A DNA stretch of 64,000 bases. Source: Ruminococcus sp. UBA4275. GTDB lineage: Bacteria > Bacillota > Clostridia > Oscillospirales > Ruminococcaceae. The position numbers and the translations under genes were made by a program. The notes under the pieces were generated by a model. It made no database searches. It worked only from the letters and a program-made list of their open reading frames with translations, and was not told the DNA's origin. The DNA is taken from assembly GCA_002395085.1 (NCBI GenBank), contig DGVV01000133.1, positions 5,751-69,750 of the forward strand, in the 5' to 3' direction. This document shows, in pieces, positions 48,799 through 58,742 of the stretch; positions within the stretch are counted from its first letter, which is position 1, and each line of letters starts with the position of its first letter.

Positions 48799-49734
48799 AT
48801 GCGAATCGTGTTTATGGGAACACCGCAATTTTCTGTCCCGACGCTGAAAATGCTTTGCGAATCGGGGCATGATATTCCTGCGGTCTTTACGCAGCCGGAC
48901 CGTCCGCGCGGGCGGGGCAATAAACTCCAGCCGACACCGGTCAAGGCAGAAGCGCTTGCACGGGAGATTCCTGTGTATCAGCCGCTTTCGCTCCGCCGGG
49001 GCGATGACGCCGCAGAAGCGCTGCGCATCCTCAGAGAGCTTGCACCGGAGCTGATTGTGGTCATTGCCTACGGGCAGATTCTGCCGAAGGAGATTCTTGA
49101 TCTCCCGAAATACGGCTGTGTGAATCTGCACGCTTCGCTGCTCCCCAGATGGCGCGGTGCTGCACCGATTCAGCGCGCCATTCTCGCGGGCGATACCGAA
49201 TCGGGCGTCACGGCGATGCAGATGGCGGAAGGGCTTGATACGGGCGATATGCTCCATGCCCTGAAAACGCCCATTGCCCCCGATGAAACCGCCGATTCCC
49301 TGCATGACCGTCTCTCTGAACTCGCCGCACAGACCCTGAGAGAAACGCTCCCGCTGCTGGGTACGGATGCGCTGCATCCCGTGCAGCAGGATGAATCGCA
49401 GGTGTGCTATGCGGAGAAGATCACCAAGGAAATGAGCCGTCTCGATTTCTCGCTGCCCGCAGCAGAGATTGACCGCATCATCCGCGGTGTGACCGGCTTT
49501 GCAATGCTGCGCGGCAAACGCATCAAGCTGTACGCCTCTGTGCTGACCGGTGAACGTTCGGATATGCCTGAGGGGACGGTCACAGACGCAAAGACCATGC
49601 GGTTTGTCTGCGGTGACGGCAGATGCGTCACACCGCTGACCGTGCAGGGCGAGGGCGGCAAGGCGATGCCGGCTGCGGATTTCGCACGCGGCAGCCGTGT
49701 CAAAGAGGGCGAGTGCTTTGCAGCAGCCACGTAA
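48799..49734 (+). CDS. fmt: Methionyl-tRNA formyltransferase
   Basis: A 311-residue enzyme that formylates initiator Met-tRNA with 10-formyl-tetrahydrofolate. MRIVFMGTPQFSVPTLKML, the catalytic-region NLHASLLPRWRGAAPIQRAI (Asn, His, and downstream Asp in EGLDTGDML) and C-terminal tRNA-binding domain are complete. The ATG at 48,799 has AAGGAGAG upstream; an ATG 18 nt earlier coincides with the -10 region. Confidence 0.98.
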   Translation: MRIVFMGTPQFSVPTLKMLCESGHDIPAVFTQPDRPRGRGNKLQPTPVKAEALAREIPVYQPLSLRRGDDAAEALRILRELAPELIVVIAYGQILPKEILDLPKYGCVNLHASLLPRWRGAAPIQRAILAGDTESGVTAMQMAEGLDTGDMLHALKTPIAPDETADSLHDRLSELAAQTLRETLPLLGTDALHPVQQDESQVCYAEKITKEMSRLDFSLPAAEIDRIIRGVTGFAMLRGKRIKLYASVLTGERSDMPEGTVTDAKTMRFVCGDGRCVTPLTVQGEGGKAMPAADFARGSRVKEGECFAAAT

Positions 49735-51064
49735 GCGCCCCGCAGAGGGCGGCACACATGAGATGCAGGGGCTTGCTGCAAGACTGCTCTGCGTCCGGAC
49801 GCTGATTCGTGCGGTGCAGACGAAAAGCTACGGCAATCTCGCACTCAGCCACGCCCTCGAAGATGCAAGGGAACTCGATGCGCGGGATAAGGCACTCTGC
49901 ACAGCGCTCTTTCAGGGCGTCACAGAACGGCTGATTACGCTGGATGCCTGTGCCGCTGCGCTGACGAAGCGTCCCGCTGAAAAACTTGATACCGAGGTGC
50001 TGTGCGTACTGCGCTGCGGCATCTATGAACTGCTGTATCTGCATACGCCGGAATCTGCGGCAGTCAATCTCTGGACGGAAACCGTCAAGAAACTGCGGAA
50101 AACCAGCGCTGCGGGTATGGTCAATGCCTGCCTGCGGGGATTTCTCCGCGGCGGAAAAGAGATTCCGCTTCCGGCAGATGCAAACGCTGCACTTTCTGTG
50201 CGGTATTCTGTGCCGGAAGCCCTGATTGCTGCGCTGCTTGCAGATTATGACCGCGAAACTGCGGAACAGTTTCTCGCAGATGCACTGGAAGTCCCGCCGA
50301 TTTATCTGCGGCGCAATCCGATGCAGGGGGATGCGGCGGAATTCCTCGCGCAGACTCATGCAGAACCGGTGACAGCCGTGCCGGAGGCTTACCGTCTGCC
50401 GCGCGGCACACACGCGGAAACTTCGCTTGCAGGCAATGCATATTTCCATGTGCAGGATCTTGCCTCGCAGCTCTGCTGTCTCGCACTGGATCCGCAGCCC
50501 GGTGAAACCGTACTGGATGTCTGCGCTGCCCCCGGCGGCAAGACGTTTACCATCGCGGAACTGATGCAGGACCGCGGCAGAGTGCTGGCATACGATCTGC
50601 ATGAGAACCGCGTGCGGCTGATCCGCAGCGGGGCAAAGGCGCTGAAGCTGACCTGCGTTTCGGCGGAGGCGGGCGATGCGCGCACCACGCAGAAGCCAGA
50701 AGCAGACCGTGTTCTCTGCGATGTACCGTGTTCGGGGTACGGCGTCATCCGCCGCAAGCCGGACATCCGCTATAAGCCCCTCAGCGATGCGGAAGGGCTG
50801 CCGGAAATTCAGTATGCAATTCTGGAAGCAGCGGCAAAGGCGGTGAAAAAAGGCGGGGTGCTGGTTTACTCAACCTGCACCGTGCTGAAACGCGAAAATG
50901 AGGACATTGTACGGCGGTTTCTGGCGGCACATCCGGATTTTGAACCGGAAAAGCCGTGGCAGAATATCCCGACGCTGGCACAGTACGGTCAGGAGATGAC
51001 TACGCTGCTGCCGGAAATGCTGGGCAGCGACGGGTTCTTCCTCGCGAAACTCAGACGAAAATAA
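49718..51064 (+). CDS. rsmB: 16S rRNA m5C967 methyltransferase
   Basis: A 448-residue RsmB. The N-terminal NusB-like domain is about 15-150 (YGNLALSHALEDARELDARD, ALCTALFQGVTERLITLD). The SAM-dependent methyltransferase domain has VLDVCAAPGGKTFTIAEL, ADRVLCDVPCSGYGVIRRKP (catalytic PCS Cys) and LVYSTCTVLKRENEDIV (second catalytic TC Cys). The start is uncertain: TTG at 49,718 (GAGGG 9 nt upstream, overlapping fmt by 17 nt), ATG at 49,763, or GTG at 49,697. Confidence 0.95.
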   Translation: MQQPRKRPAEGGTHEMQGLAARLLCVRTLIRAVQTKSYGNLALSHALEDARELDARDKALCTALFQGVTERLITLDACAAALTKRPAEKLDTEVLCVLRCGIYELLYLHTPESAAVNLWTETVKKLRKTSAAGMVNACLRGFLRGGKEIPLPADANAALSVRYSVPEALIAALLADYDRETAEQFLADALEVPPIYLRRNPMQGDAAEFLAQTHAEPVTAVPEAYRLPRGTHAETSLAGNAYFHVQDLASQLCCLALDPQPGETVLDVCAAPGGKTFTIAELMQDRGRVLAYDLHENRVRLIRSGAKALKLTCVSAEAGDARTTQKPEADRVLCDVPCSGYGVIRRKPDIRYKPLSDAEGLPEIQYAILEAAAKAVKKGGVLVYSTCTVLKRENEDIVRRFLAAHPDFEPEKPWQNIPTLAQYGQEMTTLLPEMLGSDGFFLAKLRRK

Positions 51065-51106
51065 CTGCCTCAGAAAACGGATCGGAAGCTGAAAGGAGGG
51101 GACGGC

Positions 51107-52162
51107 ATGGAACCGCAGAAAATCGACATTTTAAGCCTCCTGCCGGAACAACTGGAAGCGGAAATCCTTGCAATGGGTGCGCCGAAATTCCGTGCAAAGC
51201 AGATCTTCCGGCAGATTCATGTAAAGCGGGTCTTTGACTTTGCAAAAATGACAGAACTTTCTAAACAATTTCAAGCTCAGCTCAATGACCGCTTTTATAT
51301 AAACCTGCCAAAGATTGAACAAAAGCTTGCATCTTGTGTCGATGATACTGTAAAATATCTATGTGGGCTTTCTGACGGCAGCCGCGTTGAGACCGTTCGC
51401 ATGGTTTATCATCACGGCAATACTGCCTGCATCTCGACACAGGTCGGGTGCAAGATGGGCTGTCAGTTCTGTGCCTCTGCACCGCTGGGGTTTATTCGCA
51501 ACCTCACCCCCGGCGAAATGCTGGGGCAGATCTATGCCGTCGATCAGGGTTACCCCGAATCGGCGCGCATCAGCGGCGTCGTGCTGATGGGCATTGGCGA
51601 ACCGCTCGATAATTACGAGAATGTGATGCAGTTTCTGCGGCTGCTCTCCCATCCGGAAGGGCGCGGCATGAGCCTCAGACACGTCTCGCTCTCAAGCTGC
51701 GGGCTTGTTCCGCAGATCCGCAGGCTCGCGGAGGAGGATCTTCCGCTGACGCTCTCTGTCTCGCTGCACGCCGCCGATGACGCGACCCGCAGCGCGCTGA
51801 TGCCGGTCAACCGCCGGTATCCGCTCGATGAGCTGCTCGCTGCCTGCGGCGATTACTTCAGAAAAACCGGCAGACGCATCACCTTTGAGTATGCTGTCAT
51901 TGCCGGCGAAAACGATTCTCCTGCGGCGGCTGCAATGCTCGGCAAGCGGCTCAGGCCCGTCTTCCCGAAGCAGCGTCCGCACGTCAATCTCATTCCCGTC
52001 AACCCCGTCAAGGGAACGGGCTTTACTGCCGGCAGCGCGGTGCGGTTTCAGAAACTGCTGGAGCGTGAGGGCATCAACGCAACTGTCCGCCGTACACTCG
52101 GAGACGACATCTCCGCTGCCTGCGGTCAGCTCCGGCGTGATGCGATGACCGGCGAAACCTGA
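51107..52162 (+). CDS. rlmN: 23S rRNA / tRNA m2A methyltransferase (radical SAM)
   Basis: A 351-residue RlmN that methylates A2503 of 23S rRNA and A37 of some tRNAs. The radical-SAM cluster motif is GCKMGCQFCAS; GVVLMGIGEPLDNYENVMQF, SLSSCGLVPQIRRLAEEDLP and the C-terminal VRRTLGDDISAACGQL (methyl-carrying Cys) are all present. GGAGGGGACGGC precedes the ATG. Conserved position between rsmB and prpC. Confidence 0.98.
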   Translation: MEPQKIDILSLLPEQLEAEILAMGAPKFRAKQIFRQIHVKRVFDFAKMTELSKQFQAQLNDRFYINLPKIEQKLASCVDDTVKYLCGLSDGSRVETVRMVYHHGNTACISTQVGCKMGCQFCASAPLGFIRNLTPGEMLGQIYAVDQGYPESARISGVVLMGIGEPLDNYENVMQFLRLLSHPEGRGMSLRHVSLSSCGLVPQIRRLAEEDLPLTLSVSLHAADDATRSALMPVNRRYPLDELLAACGDYFRKTGRRITFEYAVIAGENDSPAAAAMLGKRLRPVFPKQRPHVNLIPVNPVKGTGFTAGSAVRFQKLLEREGINATVRRTLGDDISAACGQLRRDAMTGET

Positions 52163-52188
52163 TTCAGCAGAAAGTGTGGTGAGCAGCA

Positions 52189-52917
52189 TTGCGGGCATAT
52201 CTTGGATGTGACATCGGCAGGATCCGTGAAGAAAATCAGGATTCGATCCGTGCTGTGGATTTCCCAGACGGTGTGCTGGCGCTGGTCTGCGACGGCATGG
52301 GCGGGATGCAGAGCGGCGGTACTGCAAGCAAGATCGCCGTTTCAGAGGCAGAAGCGCATTTCTGTGCCGGCTATGCGGCTGACATGGATGATGCGCAGAT
52401 CTGCGAACTGCTGCGTGCTTCGGCAGCGGCAGCAAACCGTTCGGTATATGAGGCGGCTGTGCGCAGCAGAGTCCGCGGACGTATGGGTACAACACTGGTC
52501 GGTGCGTTTGCGCGCGATGACCGCTGCTGTATCGTCAATATCGGTGATTCCAGAGCCTATCTGATCACTGCGGACGGGAGCATCCGGCAGCTTACCACAG
52601 ACCATACCGTCGTGCAGCTCCTCTATGAGCGCGGCGAAATCACCGCGGAGGAGCGCCAGACGCATCCCAGACGCAATGAACTGATGCGGGCAATCGGCGT
52701 GACCTGCCGACTGCTCAGCGATACACAGACTGTGCCGCTCGGCGCGGGCGACCGCCTGCTGCTTTGCTCAGACGGTCTCTATAATATGATTCCGGAGGAG
52801 CGGCTCGCAGAGCTTGTATGCACAGTACCCCCGGCACAGCTTACGGAGGTCTGCATCGCAGAGGCGAATGCAAACGGCGGCAGGGATAATATCTCTGTCA
52901 TCCTGCTGACACCGTAA
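52189..52917 (+). CDS. prpC: PP2C-type Ser/Thr phosphatase
   Basis: A 242-residue PPM/PP2C phosphatase that reverses PrkC phosphorylation. Metal-binding motifs ALVCDGMGGM, LLLCSDGLYNMI and GGRDNISVILL are intact, and MGTTLVGAFARDDRCCIVNI follows the family. The start codon is TTG (52,189). Encoded just upstream of the cognate kinase. The protein is soluble and should act in the cytoplasm. Confidence 0.96.
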   Translation: MRAYLGCDIGRIREENQDSIRAVDFPDGVLALVCDGMGGMQSGGTASKIAVSEAEAHFCAGYAADMDDAQICELLRASAAAANRSVYEAAVRSRVRGRMGTTLVGAFARDDRCCIVNIGDSRAYLITADGSIRQLTTDHTVVQLLYERGEITAEERQTHPRRNELMRAIGVTCRLLSDTQTVPLGAGDRLLLCSDGLYNMIPEERLAELVCTVPPAQLTEVCIAEANANGGRDNISVILLTP

Positions 52918-53019
52918 TCTGACCCCTAAACTTTGTTTATCCTTGTGATGCCGCGGGGCATCGCAATGAAATAGATACCTGAAAGGAGTTGCCGGACTTA
53001 TCCGGCGCGGAGGTTCGAG

Positions 53020-55266
53020 ATGGAAAAAGATCGCAACGACAAGAATATCGGAAAAAAACTGGACGGCCGCTACGAGATCACGGAACTGATCGGCGAAGGC
53101 GGCATGGCGGATGTCTACCGTGCGACCGATGTCGTGGACAATAAGACTGTCGCCGTCAAGATCCTGAAAAAGGAGTTTGCGGAGAATGAGGAATTCCTGC
53201 GCAGATTCCGCAATGAATCCAAGGCGATTGCCGTGCTGAGTCACCCGAATATCGTCAAGATTTTTGACGTCGGCTTCTCAGACCGCATCCAGTGGATTGC
53301 GATGGAGTATATCGACGGCATTACGCTCAATGAGTTCATGGAGCAGCAGGGTCAGCTTGACTGGAAGGACGCTGTTCACTTCATTCTCCAGATTCTGCGC
53401 GCTTTGCAGCACGCACACAGCAAAGGCATTGTCCACCGTGACATCAAGCCGCAGAACATCATGATGCTCCGCGACGGCACGATCAAGGTCATGGATTTCG
53501 GCATTGCCAAGTTTGCGCGTGAGGACGGCAAAACCGGTACGGATAAGGCAATCGGTACGGTTCACTATATCAGCCCGGAACAGGCACGCGGCGGTGTCAC
53601 CGATGCCAAGAGCGACATCTATTCCGTCGGCGTGATGCTCTATGAGATGCTGACCGGCAAGAAGCCCTTTGATACCGATAACCCTGTGAGCATCGCCGTG
53701 ATGCATATGCAGGCAAAAGTGCCGCTGCCTTCGAGCATCAAGCCTGATATTCAGGTCGGTCTGGAGGAGATCATCCTCAAGGCGATGGAAAAAGATCCGG
53801 AGAACCGCTATCAGACCGCCCGCGATATGATGGACGATCTCCAGACCTTCAAGGATAACCCCGACGGCGTGTTCGGCTACTATCCGGAGCTGTTCGGCGG
53901 TGATCCTGTCGCGGAGGCAGAGATGGCAGAATCTGAAAGCACCCGCGCTTATGTCCCCGGCGGCAGCGATGATAGCTATCCGGCGGAGGATGAGCCGTAT
54001 AACGATGACCCCGCGCCTGAGGATAATCAGTTCTACGATGAGGATGAGGTCTTCGACGAAGAACCCTATGAGGAGGAAGATGAGGAGGAATATGAGGAGG
54101 AGGAGAGCAAATCGCTCTTTGTTCCGATCCTCAGTGCCGTCATCATCGTGGTTATCGTCATTGCGGCTGTGCTGTTTACGACGCTGATCTACAATATGCT
54201 CAAGGGTAATAACAGCGCCAATAATGAGGCAGAGCAGAAGATGCCGAACCTCGTCGGACGTGACTATACAGAGGCACAGATCATGTACGGCGATCAGCTC
54301 CAGATCGTGATTGAGAGCCGTGAGTATTCGACCTACGACAACGGTACGATCTTCCAGCAGAATATTCCGGTTGATGATCCGGTTGTCAAGGGCGATACCG
54401 TTCTGGTTCGTGTTTCGCTCGGTTCTAAGAAGGTCACGCTGCCGAACGTCTCCAACTGGACCTTCCAGTCTGCGGCGGATACCATTCAGCAGCAGGGCTT
54501 GTATGTCGATAAACGCTCCATTTACAGCGATGAAGTGGAAGAGGGTCTGGTCATTGATACCGAACCGATGGGTCCGTGTGAACTCGAACCCGGCTCTTAT
54601 GTCCGCGTGAATGTCTCGCTTGGTAAGAGCGCAACCTCTGTCAAAGTCCCGAACTTCATTGATATGGACTGGGATCTCGCCAGAAGCACCGCAGAAGCAG
54701 CAGAACTCGTTGTCCAGAAGGAAGAAGTTGATGACAACGCACCTGCCGGCAAGGTTCTGTATCAGAATGTCAGCGTCGGTGAGGAAGTTTCCGAGGGTAC
54801 GGTCATCACGCTGAAGGTTTCTTCCGGTAAACCGAAGGAAACGGATGTCCGCATCGCGTTCACCATTCCGGCGAATGCAGAGGGTACGTTCGTGATTACG
54901 CTCTATGAGGACGGCATTGCAAAGGGTGTCGGCGGCGACTTCAACCCGGCTTATGCAGCAGGTGCGACCTCCGCAACCATCAAGGGCAGCGGTCAGGCGG
55001 ATGTTGTGGCTGTCCTGAAGAATGAGAACAACGGCGCAACCGCTACCATCGGTTCTTACCATGTGGACTTCGACGCCGGCACGTATACGACGATTTCGTC
55101 GGATACCGCAGCAGCATTTGCGAATGTTGACGGTCTCTCCGCAACCGCACCGCCCGTAACCACCGCGACCAGTGCGACAACCGCAAGTGCGACATCTTCC
55201 TCCACGACGGTTTCTTCGACCACGGCAGCGTGGACGCAGGCTCCCGATAACGGAGACGAAACCTGA
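53020..55266 (+). CDS. prkC: PASTA-domain Ser/Thr kinase
   Basis: A 748-residue transmembrane kinase. Kinase domain about 16-280: LIGEGGMADVYRA, catalytic HRDIKPQNIM near 140, DFGIAKF near 162, YISPEQARGG. A highly acidic juxtamembrane stretch (EEDEEEYEEEE) precedes the membrane helix (SAVIIVVIVIAAVLFTTLIY, about 370-392). Three PASTA repeats (about 405-610) should bind muropeptides or lipid II. The last 135 residues are an extra beta-rich segment and a Thr/Ser/Ala-rich tail (TATSATTASATSSSTTVSST), which most homologues lack. It controls cell-wall and growth-state signalling. Good GGAGG before the ATG. Confidence 0.97.
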   Translation: MEKDRNDKNIGKKLDGRYEITELIGEGGMADVYRATDVVDNKTVAVKILKKEFAENEEFLRRFRNESKAIAVLSHPNIVKIFDVGFSDRIQWIAMEYIDGITLNEFMEQQGQLDWKDAVHFILQILRALQHAHSKGIVHRDIKPQNIMMLRDGTIKVMDFGIAKFAREDGKTGTDKAIGTVHYISPEQARGGVTDAKSDIYSVGVMLYEMLTGKKPFDTDNPVSIAVMHMQAKVPLPSSIKPDIQVGLEEIILKAMEKDPENRYQTARDMMDDLQTFKDNPDGVFGYYPELFGGDPVAEAEMAESESTRAYVPGGSDDSYPAEDEPYNDDPAPEDNQFYDEDEVFDEEPYEEEDEEEYEEEESKSLFVPILSAVIIVVIVIAAVLFTTLIYNMLKGNNSANNEAEQKMPNLVGRDYTEAQIMYGDQLQIVIESREYSTYDNGTIFQQNIPVDDPVVKGDTVLVRVSLGSKKVTLPNVSNWTFQSAADTIQQQGLYVDKRSIYSDEVEEGLVIDTEPMGPCELEPGSYVRVNVSLGKSATSVKVPNFIDMDWDLARSTAEAAELVVQKEEVDDNAPAGKVLYQNVSVGEEVSEGTVITLKVSSGKPKETDVRIAFTIPANAEGTFVITLYEDGIAKGVGGDFNPAYAAGATSATIKGSGQADVVAVLKNENNGATATIGSYHVDFDAGTYTTISSDTAAAFANVDGLSATAPPVTTATSATTASATSSSTTVSSTTAAWTQAPDNGDET

Positions 55267-56123
55267 TGGAAGGCATCATTGTGAAAGCAGTTGGGGGACT
55301 TTACACCGTAGAGTCCCCCGACGGTGTATTTGCCTGCAAGGCGCGCGGCATCTTCCGCAAGCAGGGGATTTCGCCCTGCACCGGTGACCGCGTGGTCTGC
55401 GACGGCGAGGTCATTACGGAGATTCTGCCGCGCAAAAATGTGCTGATCCGCCCGCCGCTGGCAAATCTCGATAAACTGTTCTTTGTGCTGTCAGCGGTCA
55501 GCCCCGCGCCGAATCTCCAGCTCCTTGACCGGTTTCTGGCGGTCTGTGCATACAAGGAAATCGCGCCGGTGCTGGTTTTTACGAAGCTGGATCTGGCAGA
55601 TGCGCAGCGCTATGCTGACATCTACCGCGGCACAGATATTCCGGTCTATTTTGTGGATTACGCCCGCCGCGAAACTGTGGATGCCGTTTACAAGGCGCTG
55701 GAAGGTGCTGTGAGCGCGTTTACGGGGAATTCGGGTGCAGGAAAATCGACGCTGCTGAATGCGCTGGATGTCCGCTTACAGCTTGAAACGGGGGACATCA
55801 GCAAGAAGCTGGGCCGCGGACGGCATACCACACGCGAAACCGCGCTGTATACGCTGCCGCACGGCGGGCGCGTTGCGGATACACCCGGCTTTTCGACGTT
55901 TGAGACGGAAGCCTATGCGCAGATTTCGCCCGATGAGCTGGCGGATTGCTTTCCGGAGATTGTGCGTGTGACAGAACCGTGCCGTTACAGCGACTGCCGG
56001 CATCTGAAAGAGCCGGGATGTGCGGTGCGTGCGGCGGTGGAGGCAGGGAATTTTCCGCAGAGCCGCTATGACTGCTATTGCGAAATGCTCCGCGAAGCCA
56101 TGCAGCGCAAGGCGTGGGAGTGA
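55266..56123 (+). CDS. rsgA: Ribosome small-subunit GTPase
   Basis: A 285-residue circularly permuted GTPase that matures the 30S subunit. OB-fold start (MEGIIVKAVGGLYTVESPDG), G4 FTKLDLA before G1 GNSGAGKSTLLNAL, G3 DTPGFS, and zinc-binding CRYSDCRHLKEPGC. The ATG overlaps the prkC stop by one base (TGATG). In many relatives rpe and a thiamine gene follow; here the operon ends in a terminator. Confidence 0.97.
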   Translation: MEGIIVKAVGGLYTVESPDGVFACKARGIFRKQGISPCTGDRVVCDGEVITEILPRKNVLIRPPLANLDKLFFVLSAVSPAPNLQLLDRFLAVCAYKEIAPVLVFTKLDLADAQRYADIYRGTDIPVYFVDYARRETVDAVYKALEGAVSAFTGNSGAGKSTLLNALDVRLQLETGDISKKLGRGRHTTRETALYTLPHGGRVADTPGFSTFETEAYAQISPDELADCFPEIVRVTEPCRYSDCRHLKEPGCAVRAAVEAGNFPQSRYDCYCEMLREAMQRKAWE

Positions 56124-56138
56124 AACATCATCAAACAG

Positions 56139-56176
56139 AAACAGCGGAGAACCCGTCAGAAGGTTCTCCGCTGTTT
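56139..56176. terminator. Shared-type terminator hairpin, copy 2
   Basis: Stem of 15 bp around the core AGCGGAGAACC/GGTTCTCCGCT with flanking AAAC/GTTT, loop CGTCAGAA, between rsgA (rightward) and the AbrB-type gene (leftward). An outer ATCATCAAA/TTTGATGAT can extend it. Confidence 0.92.
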
Positions 56177-56221
56177 TGATGATCTCCGATATTGAATGTA
56201 CAGTGATGCAGGGATGCCTGT

Positions 56222-56473
56222 TCATGTCTCCGCATCATTCTCGTCGCTTTCGCCGGATGCGGCGGCAAAGATGTTTGCGGCAAATCCGGCAAAGCTCTCT
56301 TTCGGCGGAATCGCAATGCCGCGCTTGACATCTCCCAGCAGGATCAGCGTATCGCCCGGCTCGATGCCGAACAGTTCCCGCGCCTGCTTCGGAATGACAA
56401 TCTGACCTTTCTCACCAACCGTTGCAGTCCATGCAAACTTTCCCTTTTGCGCAAGTTTACTTTTGTGATTCAC
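56222..56473 (-). CDS. AbrB/MazE-type transcription regulator
   Basis: An 83-residue protein of the SpoVT-AbrB swapped-hairpin fold: KGKFAWTATVGEKGQIVIPK, QARELFGIEPGDTLILLGDV. The rest (KESFAGFAANIFAAASGESD) is a short tail. GGAGG stands 6 nt before the GTG at 56,473; an ATG at 56,491 is possible but has no ribosome site. No toxin gene is adjacent. It is divergent from the pfl locus and shares its 190-bp upstream region, so it may regulate pfl. Confidence 0.88.
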   Translation of the reverse strand: MNHKSKLAQKGKFAWTATVGEKGQIVIPKQARELFGIEPGDTLILLGDVKRGIAIPPKESFAGFAANIFAAASGESDENDAET

Positions 56474-56531
56474 AATCTTCCTCCGAAACATAAATATTAT
56501 AAAAAGTATGATTTGTATAACTACTGTCAAC

Positions 56532-56560
56532 ATTATACCATCTTCCGACGCCTTTGTCAA
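56532..56560 (-). promoter_or_regulatory. Promoter of the AbrB-type gene (perfect consensus)
   Basis: On the minus strand TTGACA (56,555-56,560), 17 bp, TATAAT (56,532-56,537). Start near 56,525, about 50 nt before the GTG. It is back to back with the pfl promoter, 38 bp away. Confidence 0.9.
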
Positions 56561-56598
56561 GTAATTTTTTGTTATTTTCCGCAAATCGCGTCAGGCAG

Positions 56599-56627
56599 TT
56601 GCAAAAATCTGAAATTTGTGGTATGAT
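56599..56627 (+). promoter_or_regulatory. Promoter of the split pfl operon
   Basis: TTGCAA (56,599-56,604), 17-bp spacer, TATGAT (56,622-56,627), with the pfl ATG 37 nt downstream. Confidence 0.82.
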
Positions 56628-56663
56628 ATAGGTAGAATACTGATGAAAGGAAGATCCAGAACC

Positions 56664-58742
56664 ATGTTCAAAGAATTTGCACCGGAATGGGAAGGCTTTG
56701 CACCCGGCAGATGGAGCAACTCCGGCATTAACGTGCGGGACTTCATTCAGAAAAATTATACGCCCTATGACGGCGACGGCTCGTTCCTCTGCGGCCCCAC
56801 AGAGGCGACCAGATCCCTCTGGGATCAGGTCATGGAGCTTGCGAAGCAGGAGCGCGAGGCAGGCGGTGTGCTGGATATGGACACCAAGATCATCTCGACC
56901 ATTACTTCACATGGACCGGGGTATCTGAACAAAGGCCTCGAAAAGATTGTCGGTTTCCAGACCGATAAGCCCTTCAAGCGCGCACTTCAGCCGTTCGGCG
57001 GCATCCGTATGGCGCAGCAGGCCTGCAAGGAGTATGGCTATACGGTCGATCCGGAGGTCGTGGAGATCTTCACGAAATACCGCAAGACGCACAATCAGGG
57101 TGTGTTCGATGCCTATACGCCCGAAATGCGCCTCGCCAGAAAATCTGCAATCCTGACCGGTCTGCCCGATGCCTACGGCAGAGGCAGAATCATCGGTGAC
57201 TACAGACGCATCGCGCTGTACGGCGTGGACAGACTCATTGAGGATAAGGAGCATCAGAAGGCGACGCACTTTGTCCGCATGACCGCGGAGAATATCCAGC
57301 TTCGTGAGGAACTTTCTGAGCAGATCCGTGCGCTGGGTGAACTGAAGGAGCTGGGCAATATCTATGGCTTTGACATCTCCCGCCCCGCAAAGAATGCAAG
57401 AGAAGCGGTGCAGTGGCTGTATTTCGGTTACCTTGCTGCCGTCAAGGAGCAGAACGGTGCTGCCATGAGTCTCGGCAGAACCTCCACCTTCCTCGACATC
57501 TTCATTCAGCGCGATCTTGATCGCGGCATCATCACGGAATCTGAGGCGCAGGAGCTGATCGACCACTTCATCATGAAGCTGCGTCTGGTCAAATTCGCGC
57601 GTACACCGGAATATAATGCGCTGTTCTCCGGCGACCCCACATGGGTTACGGAGTCCATCGGCGGTGTCTCCGTGGATGGTCAGCACATGGTCACGAAAAA
57701 CTCCTTCCGTTACCTCAATACGCTCAATAACCTCGGTACTGCGCCGGAACCGAATATGACCGTGCTGTGGTCTACCAAGCTGCCCCCGAAATTCAAGCGC
57801 TTCTGCGCGGAAATGTCGATCAAGACTTCCTCGATTCAGTACGAGAACGACGATCTGATGCGCGTGACCCACGGCGACGACTACGCGATTGCCTGCTGTG
57901 TTTCGTCGATGGTCGTCGGCAAGGAGATGCAGTTCTTCGGCGCAAGAGCCAACCTCGCAAAGTGCCTGCTGTATGCGATCAACGGCGGCGTCGATGAGGT
58001 CATGAAGGTGCAGGTCGGCCCGAAATACCGCCCTGTCGTCGGCGATTACCTCGATTATGACGATGTCATGGACAAGTATGACCAGATGATGGAGTGGCTT
58101 GCGGGACTGTATGTCAACACCCTGAACGTCATTCACTATATGCACGATAAGTACTGCTATGAGCGGCTTCAGATGGCGCTCCATGACCGCGATGTCAAGC
58201 GCTATTTCGCAACCGGTATCGCCGGACTCTCCGTCGTTGCCGATTCGCTCAGCGCGATCAAGTATGCGAAGGTCAAGTGCATCCGCGATGAAAACGGCAT
58301 CGTTGTGGATTATCAGGTCGAGGGCGACTTCCCGAAGTACGGCAATGACGATGACCGCGTGGATCAGATTGCAGTCGATATTGTCAAGATGTTCATGGAC
58401 AAGATCCGCAAGCACCATACCTACCGCGGCGGCATCCCCACGATGAGCATTCTCACAATCACCTCGAATGTTGTCTACGGCAAGAAGACCGGCAATACGC
58501 CGGACGGCAGAAAGCACGGTGTGCCGCTTGCACCGGGCGCAAACCCCATGCACGGCAGAGATACCCACGGTGCAGTTGCATCGCTTTCGAGCGTCTCGAA
58601 GCTGCCCTTCCGTCATGCACAGGACGGCATCTCCAATACGTTCTCCATCATTCCGGATGCGCTGGGCAAAGATCCGAAGATCTTCTCCGGTGAACTGGAT
58701 CTCGATGCGCTGCGCGGGGAGGGCGAGGATATTGACAACTGA
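56664..58742 (+). CDS. pflB: Pyruvate formate-lyase catalytic core lacking the glycyl-radical domain
   Basis: A 692-residue PFL core that with CoA splits pyruvate into formate and acetyl-CoA. The family text is clear from [20 protein letters not shown] to [20 protein letters not shown]. The active-site pair is C411-C412 in AIACCVSSM. The protein ends 25 residues after [13 protein letters not shown], exactly where the C-terminal glycyl-radical domain (RVSGYA, about 80 residues) should begin. That domain is encoded two genes downstream as a separate protein. Full-length PFL is about 750-760 residues. The frame shows no other damage. ATG at 56,664 with AAAGGAAG upstream. Confidence 0.93.
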   Translation: MFKEFAPEWEGFAPGRWSNSGINVRDFIQKNYTPYDGDGSFLCGPTEATRSLWDQVMELAKQEREAGGVLDMDTKIISTITSHGPGYLNKGLEKIVGFQTDKPFKRALQPFGGIRMAQQACKEYGYTVDPEVVEIFTKYRKTHNQGVFDAYTPEMRLARKSAILTGLPDAYGRGRIIGDYRRIALYGVDRLIEDKEHQKATHFVRMTAENIQLREELSEQIRALGELKELGNIYGFDISRPAKNAREAVQWLYFGYLAAVKEQNGAAMSLGRTSTFLDIFIQRDLDRGIITESEAQELIDHFIMKLRLVKFARTPEYNALFSGDPTWVTESIGGVSVDGQHMVTKNSFRYLNTLNNLGTAPEPNMTVLWSTKLPPKFKRFCAEMSIKTSSIQYENDDLMRVTHGDDYAIACCVSSMVVGKEMQFFGARANLAKCLLYAINGGVDEVMKVQVGPKYRPVVGDYLDYDDVMDKYDQMMEWLAGLYVNTLNVIHYMHDKYCYERLQMALHDRDVKRYFATGIAGLSVVADSLSAIKYAKVKCIRDENGIVVDYQVEGDFPKYGNDDDRVDQIAVDIVKMFMDKIRKHHTYRGGIPTMSILTITSNVVYGKKTGNTPDGRKHGVPLAPGANPMHGRDTHGAVASLSSVSKLPFRHAQDGISNTFSIIPDALGKDPKIFSGELDLDALRGEGEDIDN

